From contig NZ_AP024745.1 in assembly GCF_019704555.1 (NCBI RefSeq), positions 11,950,767-12,014,766 of the forward strand: a DNA stretch of 64,000 nucleotides. Reading direction: 5' to 3'. The stretch comes from Actinoplanes sp. L3-i22 (GTDB lineage: Bacteria; Actinomycetota; Actinomycetes; Mycobacteriales; Micromonosporaceae). Numbering within the stretch: position 1 is the first letter of the stretch; every line of letters starts with the position of its first letter. This document shows, one piece after another, positions 15,716 through 25,036 of the stretch. Made by a program: the position numbers and the translations under genes. The notes below the pieces were generated by a model that ran no database searches, had not been told where the DNA came from, and saw only the letters and a list, made by a program, of their open reading frames with translations.

Positions 15716-18700
15716 ATGACCGAGCAGCCGCAACCGCTCTCGACCAAGTCCGCCGGCGACGACGCGAAAGCGCCGGAGCCGGCCGGGCCCGCGAGGAAGC
15801 GGCTCTTCGGGATCTTCCGGTCCGGGCGGGACAATCAGCCGGGCAGGAAAGATGCCCCGGAGGGCAAGGTTGTCCCGGGCGCCGCCGACCCTTCGGGCAG
15901 CAAGGATGTCCGCGGGCTGCCGGTCACTGCCGGGGCGACCAAAGTTGGCACGGCCGAGACTGACAAGACAGCCGCCGGTAAGACGGAGGTCTTGACGGCG
16001 GACAAGCCTGCGACGGTGCTCAGCGTTTCGGAGACGACCAAGGACCAGCCAGCGACGGTCGCCGAGGTCTCCGCCAAGGACGACAAAAAAGGCAAACCCG
16101 GCGACGGTACGACGTTGGATCCACAAGGGACCACCGGCGAGGAGCCCGCCAAACGGAAGCGGAAAGCGCTGTCGGACACCCGGCCGGCCGGGGCGCCGCC
16201 GGACCCGTGGACAGCGTTCGCGAACACCGCCGCCGAGAAGCCACCGGGTCGGATCAAGCGGACCTTCCGGGCGTTCGGCCGCGGGCTCATCCATGAGTAT
16301 TCGCTGGCCATCTACCTGACCGCGATCTTCGCCGCCGGGCTGACCTGGCCCACCCTGCGGAATCCGCTGCACACCCTGCCGCAGGATCTCGGCGATCCGT
16401 CCCGGCAGGCCTGGCAGGTCTCCTGGCTCGGGCACGTGCTGCGCACCAACCCGATCAAGCTCTGGCAGGGCAACGCCTACTTCCCCACCACAACCCCGCT
16501 TGCGTACGGGGACAGCCTGCTCGGTTACGCCCCCGGGGGGCTGCTCGGCACCGGCCCGGAAGCAGCGGTGCTGCGGTACAACATCCTGTTCGTGCTGGCC
16601 CACGCGTTGCTGCTGTTCGGCGCCTACGCCCTGGTCCGTCAGCTCGGCGCCCGGCCCACCGGCGCGGCGGTCGCGGCGGCCGCGTTCGCCTACGCGCCCT
16701 GGCGGCTCGCGCAGGAGGGTCACCTCGACATCGTGTCCGCCGGGGCGATTCCGCTCGCGCTGGCGCTGCTGGCCCGCGGGCACGGCTGGTCGATTCGGTA
16801 TGGATTCCGGCCCGCGCACCGCAACGCCGGGTGGGTCGCGCTCGGCTGGCTGGTGGCGACGTGGCAGCTCAGTCTGGGGTTCTCGCTCGGCCTGCCGTTC
16901 GCGTACCTGCTCGGGGCGATCCTGGTCGTTGTGCTGATCGCCGTGCCGATCCGGCGGTTCCGGCAGTACCGGCGCGCGAAGCGGCTCAAGGCCGCCCAGA
17001 GCGGCGACGAGCCGAAGAAGCTGCCCGCCGACGCAAAGCCGGACAAGAAGGCCCCCAGCGACGCGGAGAAGCCCAAAACGGCCGCCCCCGACGCCGCACA
17101 GGGCAAGCAGGTCGCCGGCGAGGCCGAGAAGGGCAAGCAGGTCGCCGGCGGCGCCGAGAAGGGCGCACAGAGCGCCGGCGACGCCGAAAAGGGCGTGGAG
17201 GGCGTCGAGAAGGCTGCCGTCGGCGCGGACAAGCCGGAGAAATCAGACAAGGCCGACAAGGCCGAGTCGGCAAAAGACGTCCAGGGCGCGAAGCCGTCTG
17301 GCGAGACCACGACGATCAAGCACGAGCCGGGCAAGACGGAGCAGGTCAAGGACACGACCGACCGGATCGAGAAGGTCGCCGTCGAGCCTGCCAAGGACCT
17401 GCCGCCCACAAGCGACGCAGCCAAGGACGACACTGCGAAGGACAAATCCCCCGCCACGGACAAACCGTCCACGGACAAACCGTCCACGGACAAACCGGCC
17501 ACGGACAAACCGGCCACGGACAAACCGGCCGCAGTAGACAAACCAGGCGAGAAGGACGAAGCGGGTAAGGACACGCCCGGCAAGGACGAAGCGGGCAAGG
17601 ACGCTGCCGCCAAGGATGCGCCTGGCAACGACGCGACCGGCAAGGATGCGGCGGCCGGCAAGGATGCGGCGGCCGGCAAGGATGCGCCGGTGGGGGCGGG
17701 CTCGGGTAAGGGCTGGCGGAAGTGGGGCAAGGGGCCGGTCAAGGCGCCGGCCGGGAAGCCGGTCCGGAAGCGGCGGGCCCGGGCGACCAACGCTGTGCTC
17801 GGCTGGCGGCTGCTGCTGGCCGACTACCTGGGTCTGCTGATCTTCCTGGGCGTCGGCGCGGTGATCGCCATTCCGTACCTGCGGGTCCCGGACTCATCGA
17901 CCCGCTCCGAGCAGCTCGACTTCTTCTCGCCGCCGCTGCGCAGCTTCCTGATCGGCCCGGCCGAGTCCCGGATCTGGGGCGCCGCGCACGCCACCCCGCG
18001 CGGGTACCTGCCGTGGGCCGCCGAGATGTCCCTGCTCCCCGGCTTCATGCTCTACGCGCTCGCCCTGGCCGGGCTGCTCTTCTCGATCTGGCGCTGGCGG
18101 CAGCGGCTGTTCCTGATCCTCGGCCTGGCCGTCGCGGTCATCCTCACCCTGGGCACCACGTTCTTCGACGGCCGCTGGAGCTATGTCCCGCTGTTCGGGC
18201 ATCTGCCGGCCTCGTTCGAGCAGGTCGTCCCGGGCCGGCTGATGCTCTGGGTGACCCTGGTCCTGGCGATCCTGGCGGCCGGCGCGGTCGACGAGTTCGT
18301 CCGGCGCGCCGAGCACCTCGCGGCGCAGCGGACCCCGCCGTGGCCGGGCCCGTGGCTGCGCCTGGCCACGCTCGTACCGTTGCTGCTGGTGGTTCTGGAG
18401 GGCTGGAGCGCGACCGCGCACCCGGTGTCCCCGGCCCAGCCGGCCGCGCTGCGGACCGTCGGCGGCCCGATGCTGGTCCTGCCGACGGACGTGCTCGTGG
18501 ACCAGACCGTGCAGCTCTGGACGACCTCGCGCTACCAGCAGGTGACGAACGGCGGCGGCAACGTCGCGGTGGTGAAGCAGGCCGAGATGCGCGGCAAGGT
18601 CGCGTCGTTCCCGGACCTGACGAGCATCGCCTACCTGCGCACGATCGGCGTGCACACGGTCGTCCTGATCCGGGCCGACGTCGCCGGCACCACCTGGGAG

Positions 18701-18781
18701 CAGGCCGGTGACCTGCCGGTCGACACGCTGGGCATCCGCCGCGAAGACCTCCCTGACGCCGTGGTCTTCCACCTGGACTAG
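15716..18781 (+). CDS. polytopic membrane protein with a large Lys/Asp/Ala-rich loop
   Basis: 1021 residues from an ATG at 15716 (GGGGAGAG just upstream). A disordered charged N-terminus (about 180 residues) precedes a membrane block (YSLAIYLTAIFAAGLTW and further helices). Then comes a 270-residue insert, roughly residues 420-690, almost entirely Lys, Asp, Glu, Ala and Pro. The insert holds five near-identical DKPSTDKPAT-like units encoded by a 15-bp repeat near 17459-17530, followed by AAGKDAAAGKDA units. A second membrane block and a final soluble region (MLVLPTDVLVDQTVQLW) follow. The layout suggests a GT-C-type glycosyltransferase or YfhO-like protein; no catalytic motif is certain. It is 22 bases from the endonuclease gene, so the two may be co-transcribed. 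Confidence 0.82.
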   Translation: MTEQPQPLSTKSAGDDAKAPEPAGPARKRLFGIFRSGRDNQPGRKDAPEGKVVPGAADPSGSKDVRGLPVTAGATKVGTAETDKTAAGKTEVLTADKPATVLSVSETTKDQPATVAEVSAKDDKKGKPGDGTTLDPQGTTGEEPAKRKRKALSDTRPAGAPPDPWTAFANTAAEKPPGRIKRTFRAFGRGLIHEYSLAIYLTAIFAAGLTWPTLRNPLHTLPQDLGDPSRQAWQVSWLGHVLRTNPIKLWQGNAYFPTTTPLAYGDSLLGYAPGGLLGTGPEAAVLRYNILFVLAHALLLFGAYALVRQLGARPTGAAVAAAAFAYAPWRLAQEGHLDIVSAGAIPLALALLARGHGWSIRYGFRPAHRNAGWVALGWLVATWQLSLGFSLGLPFAYLLGAILVVVLIAVPIRRFRQYRRAKRLKAAQSGDEPKKLPADAKPDKKAPSDAEKPKTAAPDAAQGKQVAGEAEKGKQVAGGAEKGAQSAGDAEKGVEGVEKAAVGADKPEKSDKADKAESAKDVQGAKPSGETTTIKHEPGKTEQVKDTTDRIEKVAVEPAKDLPPTSDAAKDDTAKDKSPATDKPSTDKPSTDKPATDKPATDKPAAVDKPGEKDEAGKDTPGKDEAGKDAAAKDAPGNDATGKDAAAGKDAAAGKDAPVGAGSGKGWRKWGKGPVKAPAGKPVRKRRARATNAVLGWRLLLADYLGLLIFLGVGAVIAIPYLRVPDSSTRSEQLDFFSPPLRSFLIGPAESRIWGAAHATPRGYLPWAAEMSLLPGFMLYALALAGLLFSIWRWRQRLFLILGLAVAVILTLGTTFFDGRWSYVPLFGHLPASFEQVVPGRLMLWVTLVLAILAAGAVDEFVRRAEHLAAQRTPPWPGPWLRLATLVPLLLVVLEGWSATAHPVSPAQPAALRTVGGPMLVLPTDVLVDQTVQLWTTSRYQQVTNGGGNVAVVKQAEMRGKVASFPDLTSIAYLRTIGVHTVVLIRADVAGTTWEQAGDLPVDTLGIRREDLPDAVVFHLD

Positions 18782-18897
18782 ACGGCCGCGGCCGGTCGGC
18801 AGGGCCCGCCCGGTCGGGCCGGCCTGAAGAGCCGTGGCCGGCCGGCTGCCGGGCGCGGAAGGGCGCGGGTCGCCTGGCAGGCGCAGACGTGGGCGCG

Positions 18898-19072
18898 GCA
18901 CAAGCCCGGGCGCGGGAGCGGCCGTGGGCGTGGCACAAGCCCGCACGCGGGAGCGGGCATGGGCTTGGCACAAGCCCGCACGTGGGAGCGGGCATGGGCT
19001 TGGCACAAGCCCGCACGTGGGAGCGGGCATGGGCTTGGCACAAGCTCGCACGCGGGAGCGGGCGTGGCACGA
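18898..19072. repeat. 35-bp tandem hairpin array, five units
   Basis: Units beginning GCACAAGCCC start at 18898, 18933, 18968, 19003 and 19038, exactly 35 bp apart. In the central units GGGCTTG and CAAGCCC flank GCA, making a 7-bp hairpin across each junction; the outer units have mismatches. It lies between two convergent genes. Degenerate copies continue to about 19120. No spacers, so not CRISPR. Confidence 0.95.
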
Positions 19073-19235
19073 GCCCGGACGTGGCACGAGGCCCGGGCGC
19101 GGGAGCGGACGCGGCACGGATGGGACGTGGCAGGGCGCGGGGCGGCTGACGGGCGGGTGCGGCGGGGCGGGGGTTGACGCCGTACCGGGAAAGCGGGAAA
19201 GACCGACCGAGGCGGACCGTGAGCTGAAAGCGAAA

Positions 19236-19280
19236 TGGGGCACACCGAAAGGTGTGCCCCACCGTCTTTCCGCGGAAAGA
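19236..19280. terminator. bidirectional terminator plus adjacent palindrome
   Basis: A perfect 11-bp stem, TGGGGCACACC (19236-19246) and GGTGTGCCCCA (19251-19261), is capped by GAAA. It is followed four bases later by a perfect 16-bp palindrome, TCTTTCCGCGGAAAGA (19265-19280), that abuts the stop of the minus-strand gene. It lies between two convergent genes. Confidence 0.85.
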
Positions 19281-19281
19281 C

Positions 19282-20793
19282 CTAGACCTTGACGACATCC
19301 GGCGCGGGCGGAAGCGGAACCTCGGCCATCGACGGCTTGACATACCCGAGGGACCACCGCAGCCGCTGCACCCACCCGGCGTCCGGCCCCTCCAGCAACC
19401 CGGCGTCCGGGTCCGTGCCGTAGGTCTGCCGGACCGGATCGAGCTCCGGCCGCCAGATCTCTCGGATCACCAGCCCGCACAGCACCGCCACGGTGATCAA
19501 CCGCAGGCTGGAGGCCAGCACGAAGGTGCCCTCGGGGATCACCGACTTGCCGCCGGCGCCGATCAGCTCGGCGTAGAACGCGGTGAAGTACCCGATCTCC
19601 GCCACCGACCAGGCGATGATCGCGCCCCACTTCGGCCGGGCCAGCACGATCAGCGGGAGCAGCCAGAGCACGTACTGCTGCGACCAGACCTTGCTGAAGA
19701 TCAGGAAGAACGCCACCACCAGGAACGCCATCTGAGCGACCCGTGGCGGCTTCGGCGCGAGCAGGCCCAGCGCCACCAGGAACACACACGCCAGACCGAA
19801 GAGCGCGTACGTCAGGGCGTTCAACGTCGGGATGTGGTCGGCGAGCCACTGGAACGGCCCCTGGTCGCCGGCACCGCCGCTCTTCCACTTGCCGTCCAGG
19901 TACCGCCCGACGTACCAGAGCGTGCCCCAGTCCACCGGCCGCGTCGAGTTCAGCCGGAAGAACCGTAGCCAGGCCTCGTGGTACCAGAACCAGACCGGGA
20001 AGTTGACGATCGCCCAGGTGATCACCGTGCCCAGCGCGGCGCTCACGAACGGTCTGATCCGCCCGGACCGCAACGCCAGCACCAGCAGCGGCCCGAGGAT
20101 GAACAGTGGCCAGAGTTTCGCCGCGGCGCCCAGCCCCAGGAAGACCCCGGCCCAGGCCGGCTGGCGGCGCACCCACAGGTACAGCCCGATCGCGGCCAGC
20201 CCGATCGCCAGGAAGTCCCAGTTGACCGTCGCGGTGACCAGCAGAATCGGGGACAGCGCGAAGATCGCCGCGTCCCAGGGTCGCTTTCGGCGCAGGGCCA
20301 GGATGATCGCGGCGGTGGCGACCGCGAGCAGCGACAGGATCAGCGCGTTGGTGTTGTAGAACCAGGTGCCCTGGTTGATGCTCGGGTCCTTCTGGGTCCC
20401 GTACCAGTGCACCGGCAGCCCGAGCGCGCCCATGAAGTAGCCGGTGACGACCGGGTACTCCACCTGGTGGTCGACGTACGGCACCTGGCCGTCGTTGAGC
20501 CCCTCGGCGTAGTAGAGCGCCAGCACGTCGGTGTAGCAGAAGCGGGTGTACTGGACGTTCTTCTGCCAGTCCCCACTCATGCAGGGCGACTTCTGCACCC
20601 AGGAGAGCGCCAGCACCAGGCAGGTCAGCGCCAGCACGAACCGCGAGGCGGTCCAGAACCGGTTGGGCCGGGCATCCGGGCGGGTCGCGTGCGAGCCGAG
20701 TGGCCCGCCGATGAACTGCGACAGGCCCCGCACGAAACCGTCCGAGGTGGCACTCGGAGCGTCGGGCCGGTCGGTGGACGGTTGCGTGCTCAT
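19282..20793 (-). CDS. GT87-like membrane protein (Rv0051-type)
   Basis: 503 residues with about eleven hydrophobic segments. The first outer loop carries FCYTDVLALYYAEGLNDGQVPYVDHQVEYPVVTG in order, with the YVDHQVEYPV segment typical of GT87/DUF2029 mannosyltransferase-like proteins. Position helps: it lies between ponA and the rpsF block, where Mycobacterium has Rv0051. It probably uses polyprenol-phosphate sugars on the outer membrane face (inference from the GT-C class). Start ATG at 20793. Confidence 0.85.
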   Translation of the reverse strand: MSTQPSTDRPDAPSATSDGFVRGLSQFIGGPLGSHATRPDARPNRFWTASRFVLALTCLVLALSWVQKSPCMSGDWQKNVQYTRFCYTDVLALYYAEGLNDGQVPYVDHQVEYPVVTGYFMGALGLPVHWYGTQKDPSINQGTWFYNTNALILSLLAVATAAIILALRRKRPWDAAIFALSPILLVTATVNWDFLAIGLAAIGLYLWVRRQPAWAGVFLGLGAAAKLWPLFILGPLLVLALRSGRIRPFVSAALGTVITWAIVNFPVWFWYHEAWLRFFRLNSTRPVDWGTLWYVGRYLDGKWKSGGAGDQGPFQWLADHIPTLNALTYALFGLACVFLVALGLLAPKPPRVAQMAFLVVAFFLIFSKVWSQQYVLWLLPLIVLARPKWGAIIAWSVAEIGYFTAFYAELIGAGGKSVIPEGTFVLASSLRLITVAVLCGLVIREIWRPELDPVRQTYGTDPDAGLLEGPDAGWVQRLRWSLGYVKPSMAEVPLPPAPDVVKV

Positions 20794-20873
20794 GCCTTGG
20801 CATCATGCCGCATGAACCTCAGAGATCGGACGCCGCCCGGACACGGCACTCCGCTGGAAACCGGCCGAAAAAA

Positions 20874-20906
20874 GACGGCGCCCACCTCGATGAGGTGAGC
20901 GCCGTC
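20874..20906 (-). terminator. ponA terminator
   Basis: A 15-bp stem with one mismatch, GACGGCGCCCACCTC (20874-20888) and GAGGTGAGCGCCGTC (20892-20906). On the minus strand it is followed by TTTTTTCGG. It lies 15 bases past the ponA stop. Confidence 0.9.
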
Positions 20907-20921
20907 CGGACGTGCCAGGGA

Positions 20922-23597
20922 TCAACCGCCGGTGGTGTTGTTCTGGTCGGTGGTGGTTCCGTCGGTGGTGGTACCGCCGTTGTTGTTGTTCCCACCGCCG
21001 TTGTTGTTGCCGCCACCGTTGTTGGTACCGGTGTTGTTGTTGTCGGTGTTGGTGTTCTGACCGGGGCAGAGGATCGCGATCGAGCCGTCACAGATGGCGC
21101 TGTTGTCCGGCTGCTGCACGACCGGCGGCGCGATGCCGTTGCCGAGCGAGGCGTCGCCGCCCGCCTGCCGGTCCGGGAAGCTCTTCTTGTCCCAGTCCTT
21201 GGCCTTGGCGACCGCGTCGAGGAACTGCTTCCAGATCTCGGCCGGCGTGTTCGAGCCGAACATCTTCTTGCCGCTGCTCTCGGTCAGCGCGACCCGGTTG
21301 CCCTTGCCGCCGACCCACACTGTCGCCGCGAGCTGCGGGATGCCGCCGACGAACCAGGCGTCACCGTTCTTGCTGCTGTCCTTCTGGCTGAGCTCCCACG
21401 AACCGGACTTGCCGACCGCCTGGCGGCCGTTGTCCAGGGTGTGGTTGGCGTGCGCCGGGATCTTCTTCATGACCGCGGTCAGGTCGGACATCTGCGCCGC
21501 GTCGAAGACCCGGGTGCCCTCCTTGGTGATGGTCTTCAGGTTGGTCAGCTTGCCGGTGCTCGGGTCGACCGACTTGATCGCCTTGATGAAGTGCGTCTGG
21601 TGCCGGACGCCCTGCCCGACAATCGTCGCGACGCCGGTGGCGTGGTCCAGCGGCAGCACCCGGAACTGACCGAAGCCGATCTCGTCGCTGAAGTTGCTCT
21701 TCCAGGTGGACGCGTCGGTCTTGGCCAGGTCGATCCGCTTGCCGTCGTTGTTCCAGATGTAGTTGATGCCGGCGGCCTTGGCCGCGGCGACGACCTTGCT
21801 CGGGGTGAGCTGGTCGGCGATCCAGTAGAACGGGAAGTTGTACGACTTGACGGTCGCCTGCTCGAGGTCACAGTTCGTGATGCTGTGGCCGTCGTCGTTA
21901 CAGGTCTTGCCCGGGTCCTGACCGGCGTTGCTGATCGACGTGCCGTTGGCCCGCTTCTTGTCGCCGTTCCAGATCGTGTCGAAGGAGTAGTTCGCCTTCA
22001 ACGCCGCGGACAGCGTGTAGATCTTGAACGACGACGCCGGGGACTGGCCACCCGCGTCGAGCACCCCGCTGCCGTTACCCGCCATGTAGCCGGCGAAGTC
22101 GGTGCCGGTCGGGTCGTCACCGGCGTAGTAGCCGAGCACCTCACCGTTCTCCGGGTTGATGCCGATCACCGCGGACTGGTACGTCTTCGGTCGCCCGTAG
22201 AGCGGCGATTCCTTGTTCTTCGCCGAGCCGGCCTCCTCGGCCGCCTTCTGCACGACCGGGTCGATCGTCGTGGTGATCGTCAGACCACCCTTGTTGATCT
22301 GGTCGTCGGTGATGCCGAGCTGGTGCAGCTCGTTCGTCACGTGCCGGCCGATCATGCCGACCGGCTTGCCGTCCCAGCAGGTGGTGCAGCCGGCCTTGCT
22401 CTTCTTCAGCGGCTCCGGCCACTTCCGGGCGTCGTAGACCTCCTTGGAGATCCAGCCCTTCTCGTACATCCCCTTCATCGTGTACTCCCAGCGCTCCTTG
22501 GAGCCGGTGGGGTTCACGGTCGGGTCGTAGCCCGGGTGCGCGGAGTTCGAGTACGGCTGCTTGATGATCGAGGCGATCGCCGCGGCCTGGTACGCGTTGA
22601 TCTCCTTGAACTTGCCGTTGCCGCCCGTCATCACGCTGACGCCGTAGTAGCCCTGCGCCGCGGCCTCCGCGCCGTACCGGCCCGAGCCGAGGTCGACGTA
22701 GTTCAGGTACAGACCCATGATCTGGTCTTTGTCGTACTTGGACTCGAGCTTGCGGGCGATCACCGCCTCGCGGAGCTTACGGCTGTAGCTGATCTCCTTG
22801 AGCTCGGCCACGTGCCGGGCGTACTGCTGGGTGATCGTGGACGCGCCCTGCTTGTCGCCACCGGTGAAGTTGTTCCACGCGGCGCGGGCGATGCCCTTCA
22901 TGTCGATGCCGTTGTGGGTGTAGAAGTTCTGGTCCTCGGCGGCGGCGACGGCGTGCGCCATGGTCAACGTGATCTTCTGGTACGGCACGTTGATCCGGGG
23001 CTCGCCCTCGCGCTCGAGGACCTGGCCCGACGCGTTGGTGATGATGTTCAGCTGCGCCTCGGCCTGCGGCGTGGGCAGCTCGACGTCGTCGAAGAAGTAG
23101 GTGCCGCCGACGATGCCGGCGCCGATCATGATGACCAGCACGGCGGCCGCGGCGGTGAGGATGTTCGCGCGGCGGTACTTCTTGTCGGCCTTGCTGCGCG
23201 GACGCTTGCCCCCGCCACCGCCGCCACTACCGCCGCCACCGGATCCTGGCGGGGTGGGGCCGACGGGCGGCACCGAGGCGCGGCCGCCGACTCCGGCTGC
23301 ACCGACCGCGGCGCGGCCACCGACCGGGGCAGCGCCCACCGAGGCGCGCCCACCGACCGGGGCGGCGCCGACGGAGGCGCGGCCTGGGGCGGCCGAGCCG
23401 ACCGAGGCGCGCCCGCCGACCGGCGCGGCACCACTGACCGAGGCCCGGCCGGGGCCGGCCGAGCCGACCGAGGCGGAGCCGGCTGGCCGGCGGTACGCAT
23501 CGGGGGCGGGCCGGTCCTCGTCCGGGCCGGAAGCAGCGAACGACCCGGGCACTTGGGCCCGGGCTCGTGCGTTCTGCGGTTCGCCGTACGGATTCAT
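20922..23597 (-). CDS. ponA: bifunctional penicillin-binding protein (class A PBP)
   Basis: 891 residues from an ATG at 23597 (MNPYGEPQN). An upstream frame to 23666 exists but is less likely as coding. A cytoplasmic Ala/Gly/Pro repeat leader (GGRASVGAAPV units) is followed by one membrane helix near residues 140-165. The glycosyltransferase domain has the catalytic EDQNFYTHNG near 220, then GASTITQQ. The transpeptidase domain has SSFK near 520, SYN near 583 and KSG near 729. The C-terminus is an Asn/Gly/Thr-rich tail. It polymerises and crosslinks peptidoglycan. It shares its neighbourhood with padR, ino1 and the DUF5318 gene, as in Mycobacterium (ponA1). Confidence 0.96.
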   Translation of the reverse strand: MNPYGEPQNARARAQVPGSFAASGPDEDRPAPDAYRRPAGSASVGSAGPGRASVSGAAPVGGRASVGSAAPGRASVGAAPVGGRASVGAAPVGGRAAVGAAGVGGRASVPPVGPTPPGSGGGGSGGGGGGKRPRSKADKKYRRANILTAAAAVLVIMIGAGIVGGTYFFDDVELPTPQAEAQLNIITNASGQVLEREGEPRINVPYQKITLTMAHAVAAAEDQNFYTHNGIDMKGIARAAWNNFTGGDKQGASTITQQYARHVAELKEISYSRKLREAVIARKLESKYDKDQIMGLYLNYVDLGSGRYGAEAAAQGYYGVSVMTGGNGKFKEINAYQAAAIASIIKQPYSNSAHPGYDPTVNPTGSKERWEYTMKGMYEKGWISKEVYDARKWPEPLKKSKAGCTTCWDGKPVGMIGRHVTNELHQLGITDDQINKGGLTITTTIDPVVQKAAEEAGSAKNKESPLYGRPKTYQSAVIGINPENGEVLGYYAGDDPTGTDFAGYMAGNGSGVLDAGGQSPASSFKIYTLSAALKANYSFDTIWNGDKKRANGTSISNAGQDPGKTCNDDGHSITNCDLEQATVKSYNFPFYWIADQLTPSKVVAAAKAAGINYIWNNDGKRIDLAKTDASTWKSNFSDEIGFGQFRVLPLDHATGVATIVGQGVRHQTHFIKAIKSVDPSTGKLTNLKTITKEGTRVFDAAQMSDLTAVMKKIPAHANHTLDNGRQAVGKSGSWELSQKDSSKNGDAWFVGGIPQLAATVWVGGKGNRVALTESSGKKMFGSNTPAEIWKQFLDAVAKAKDWDKKSFPDRQAGGDASLGNGIAPPVVQQPDNSAICDGSIAILCPGQNTNTDNNNTGTNNGGGNNNGGGNNNNGGTTTDGTTTDQNNTTGG

Positions 23598-23757
23598 TCC
23601 CTCACACCTACCGTTCGCGGGGGCGCGGCCGGCGGGTCCGGGATCGGATCCCGGCGACCGTGCCACGAGCGGGCGTTCTGCGTCTGAGTTGACCGGCTCC
23701 AGTGCTGGATGCCCGATCCGGTCTTAAACGTGTCCACGTTAACGACATCGATCCGGT

Positions 23758-24192
23758 TCACCGTCGGCCCTCCCGGACGTGTGAATCCGAACCTGTTTTC
23801 CACTGCATCGGGGGCTCCTCGTCGCCGAGCGCCTCCCGGCCGAGCAGATAGCGCTCGATCAGATGGTTCCAGGAGCAGGAGCGGCACACCTCGACCACGA
23901 ACACCTGGCATTCACGGAGCGTCATCGCCAGCACCGGCAACTCGGCGGCCTTGTGGGCCTGGCCGGCGGAGTGCTTGAGCTCGTCTCCATAGACGTAGTG
24001 CACGAGTGTCAGGTTCTCGCGGCGGCAGATCGGGCACCGCTCGTCGGTCGGCTCGCCGTGGAAGGTCGCCGCGTTTTTCAGGTACGGCGAGGCATCGCAC
24101 ACCTCAAGCGGGCTGATCTTGCCGTTACGCACGTCACGCAGGACTGATCGCTTCTGAAGCGAATAGTCCACCACCTGTCGCTGCGTGCGCAT
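23758..24192 (-). CDS. DUF5318 zinc-finger-like protein
   Basis: 144 residues with two CxxC-type pairs, CPIC and CRSC, separated by about 55 residues, which probably bind one zinc ion. It starts MRTQRQVVDYSLQKRSVL. The family (DUF5318, Rv0049 in Mycobacterium) is conserved next to ponA in Actinobacteria, and this copy is in that place. No activity is known. It is read divergently from padR and the same way as ponA. Confidence 0.88.
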   Translation of the reverse strand: MRTQRQVVDYSLQKRSVLRDVRNGKISPLEVCDASPYLKNAATFHGEPTDERCPICRRENLTLVHYVYGDELKHSAGQAHKAAELPVLAMTLRECQVFVVEVCRSCSWNHLIERYLLGREALGDEEPPMQWKTGSDSHVREGRR

Positions 24193-24305
24193 GGCGAAGA
24201 GAGTACGCGGTCACCGCTCCCACGGCGACCGTCATCACGGAGCGTGGCGTGGCGACAGCGCAGGATGTCCGAGTTGCGTGTCCGGGCATCCCGATCTACG
24301 GTTGC

Positions 24306-24326
24306 GATGTATCGGGCCGATACATC
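24306..24326. promoter_or_regulatory. 21-bp inverted repeat, probable PadR operator
   Basis: GATGTATCGG (24306-24315) and CCGATACATC (24317-24326) form a perfect inverted repeat around one central base. It contains ATGT and ACAT half-sites as known for PadR operators, though with wider spacing than the classic 8 bp. It ends 26 bases before the padR start, so autoregulation is likely. Confidence 0.75.
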
Positions 24327-24352
24327 GGGACACACTCTTGGGGAGGGTCGAG

Positions 24353-25015
24353 GTGCTGGAGTTGGCGATCCTCGGGCTTCTGCAGGAGGCCCCGATGCAC
24401 GGCTACGAACTCCGCAAGGAGTTGGCCACCAAGCTGGGCACGCTTCGTGCCGCGATCAGTTACGGGACGTTGTACCCGACCCTGAAGCGGTTGAAGCTGG
24501 CCGGCTGGATCAGCGAAGCCGAAGCGAACAACAACGAAATTGTTCCCCCGATGACCAGCAAACGGGGACGGGTTGTCTACAAGATCACGGCGGAAGGCAA
24601 AGAGCGTTTCGCCGAGTTGATCGCCGCCACCGGGCCGGAGACGTATGACGACGCCGGCTTCGGGGTGCACATGGCCTTCTTCTCCCGCACCGACACGGCT
24701 ACCCGGTTGCGGATCCTGGAAGGCCGTCGGCGACGGGTCGAGGAGCAACGCGAGGGGCTGCGGGAGATTCTCGCCCGGGCCGCCGACCGCCTCGACGCGT
24801 ACACCCTCGAGCTGCAGCGACACGGCCTGGACGCGTGCGAGCGCGAGGTCCGCTGGCTGGAAGAACTGATCACCAACGAGCGGTCCGGCCGTACCCCGGC
24901 GTTCCGCCACCGGGCCGGCCTGCCCGGCACCACAAGCCCCGCTCCCGCGGGCGGTACGCCGCCGGCGGGAACGGCACCCCCAGAGACACCGCGTCCGCAC
25001 TCGGACCGGCCGTGA
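24353..25015 (+). CDS. PadR-family transcriptional regulator
   Basis: 220 residues from a GTG at 24353, with GGGGAGG at 24340-24346. Residues 1-100 form the winged helix (LELAILGLLQEAPMHGYELRKEL, then GTLYPTLKRLKLAGWI). The C-terminal half is a charged helix (RILEGRRRRVEEQREGLREIL) for dimerisation, with a Pro/Thr tail. It sits 21 bases before ino1, so both may share a transcript from a promoter with the palindrome at 24306. Mycobacterium has the same pair (Rv0047c with ino1), which supports a link to inositol metabolism, though the direct targets are unknown. Confidence 0.93.
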   Translation: MLELAILGLLQEAPMHGYELRKELATKLGTLRAAISYGTLYPTLKRLKLAGWISEAEANNNEIVPPMTSKRGRVVYKITAEGKERFAELIAATGPETYDDAGFGVHMAFFSRTDTATRLRILEGRRRRVEEQREGLREILARAADRLDAYTLELQRHGLDACEREVRWLEELITNERSGRTPAFRHRAGLPGTTSPAPAGGTPPAGTAPPETPRPHSDRP

Positions 25016-25036
25016 TGAAACAAGGAGGCAAACGCG

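Noticed and set aside
18898..19072. Possible CRISPR array
   Set aside because: The 35-bp units are contiguous with no variable spacers and no cas genes nearby.
17894..20806. A 970-codon minus-strand frame
   Set aside because: Antisense to the membrane protein at 15716 and out of frame with the GT87-like gene, with low-complexity Arg/Gly content and no start supported by a ribosome binding site.
20805..23687. A 960-codon plus-strand frame
   Set aside because: Complete shadow of ponA, without any domain.
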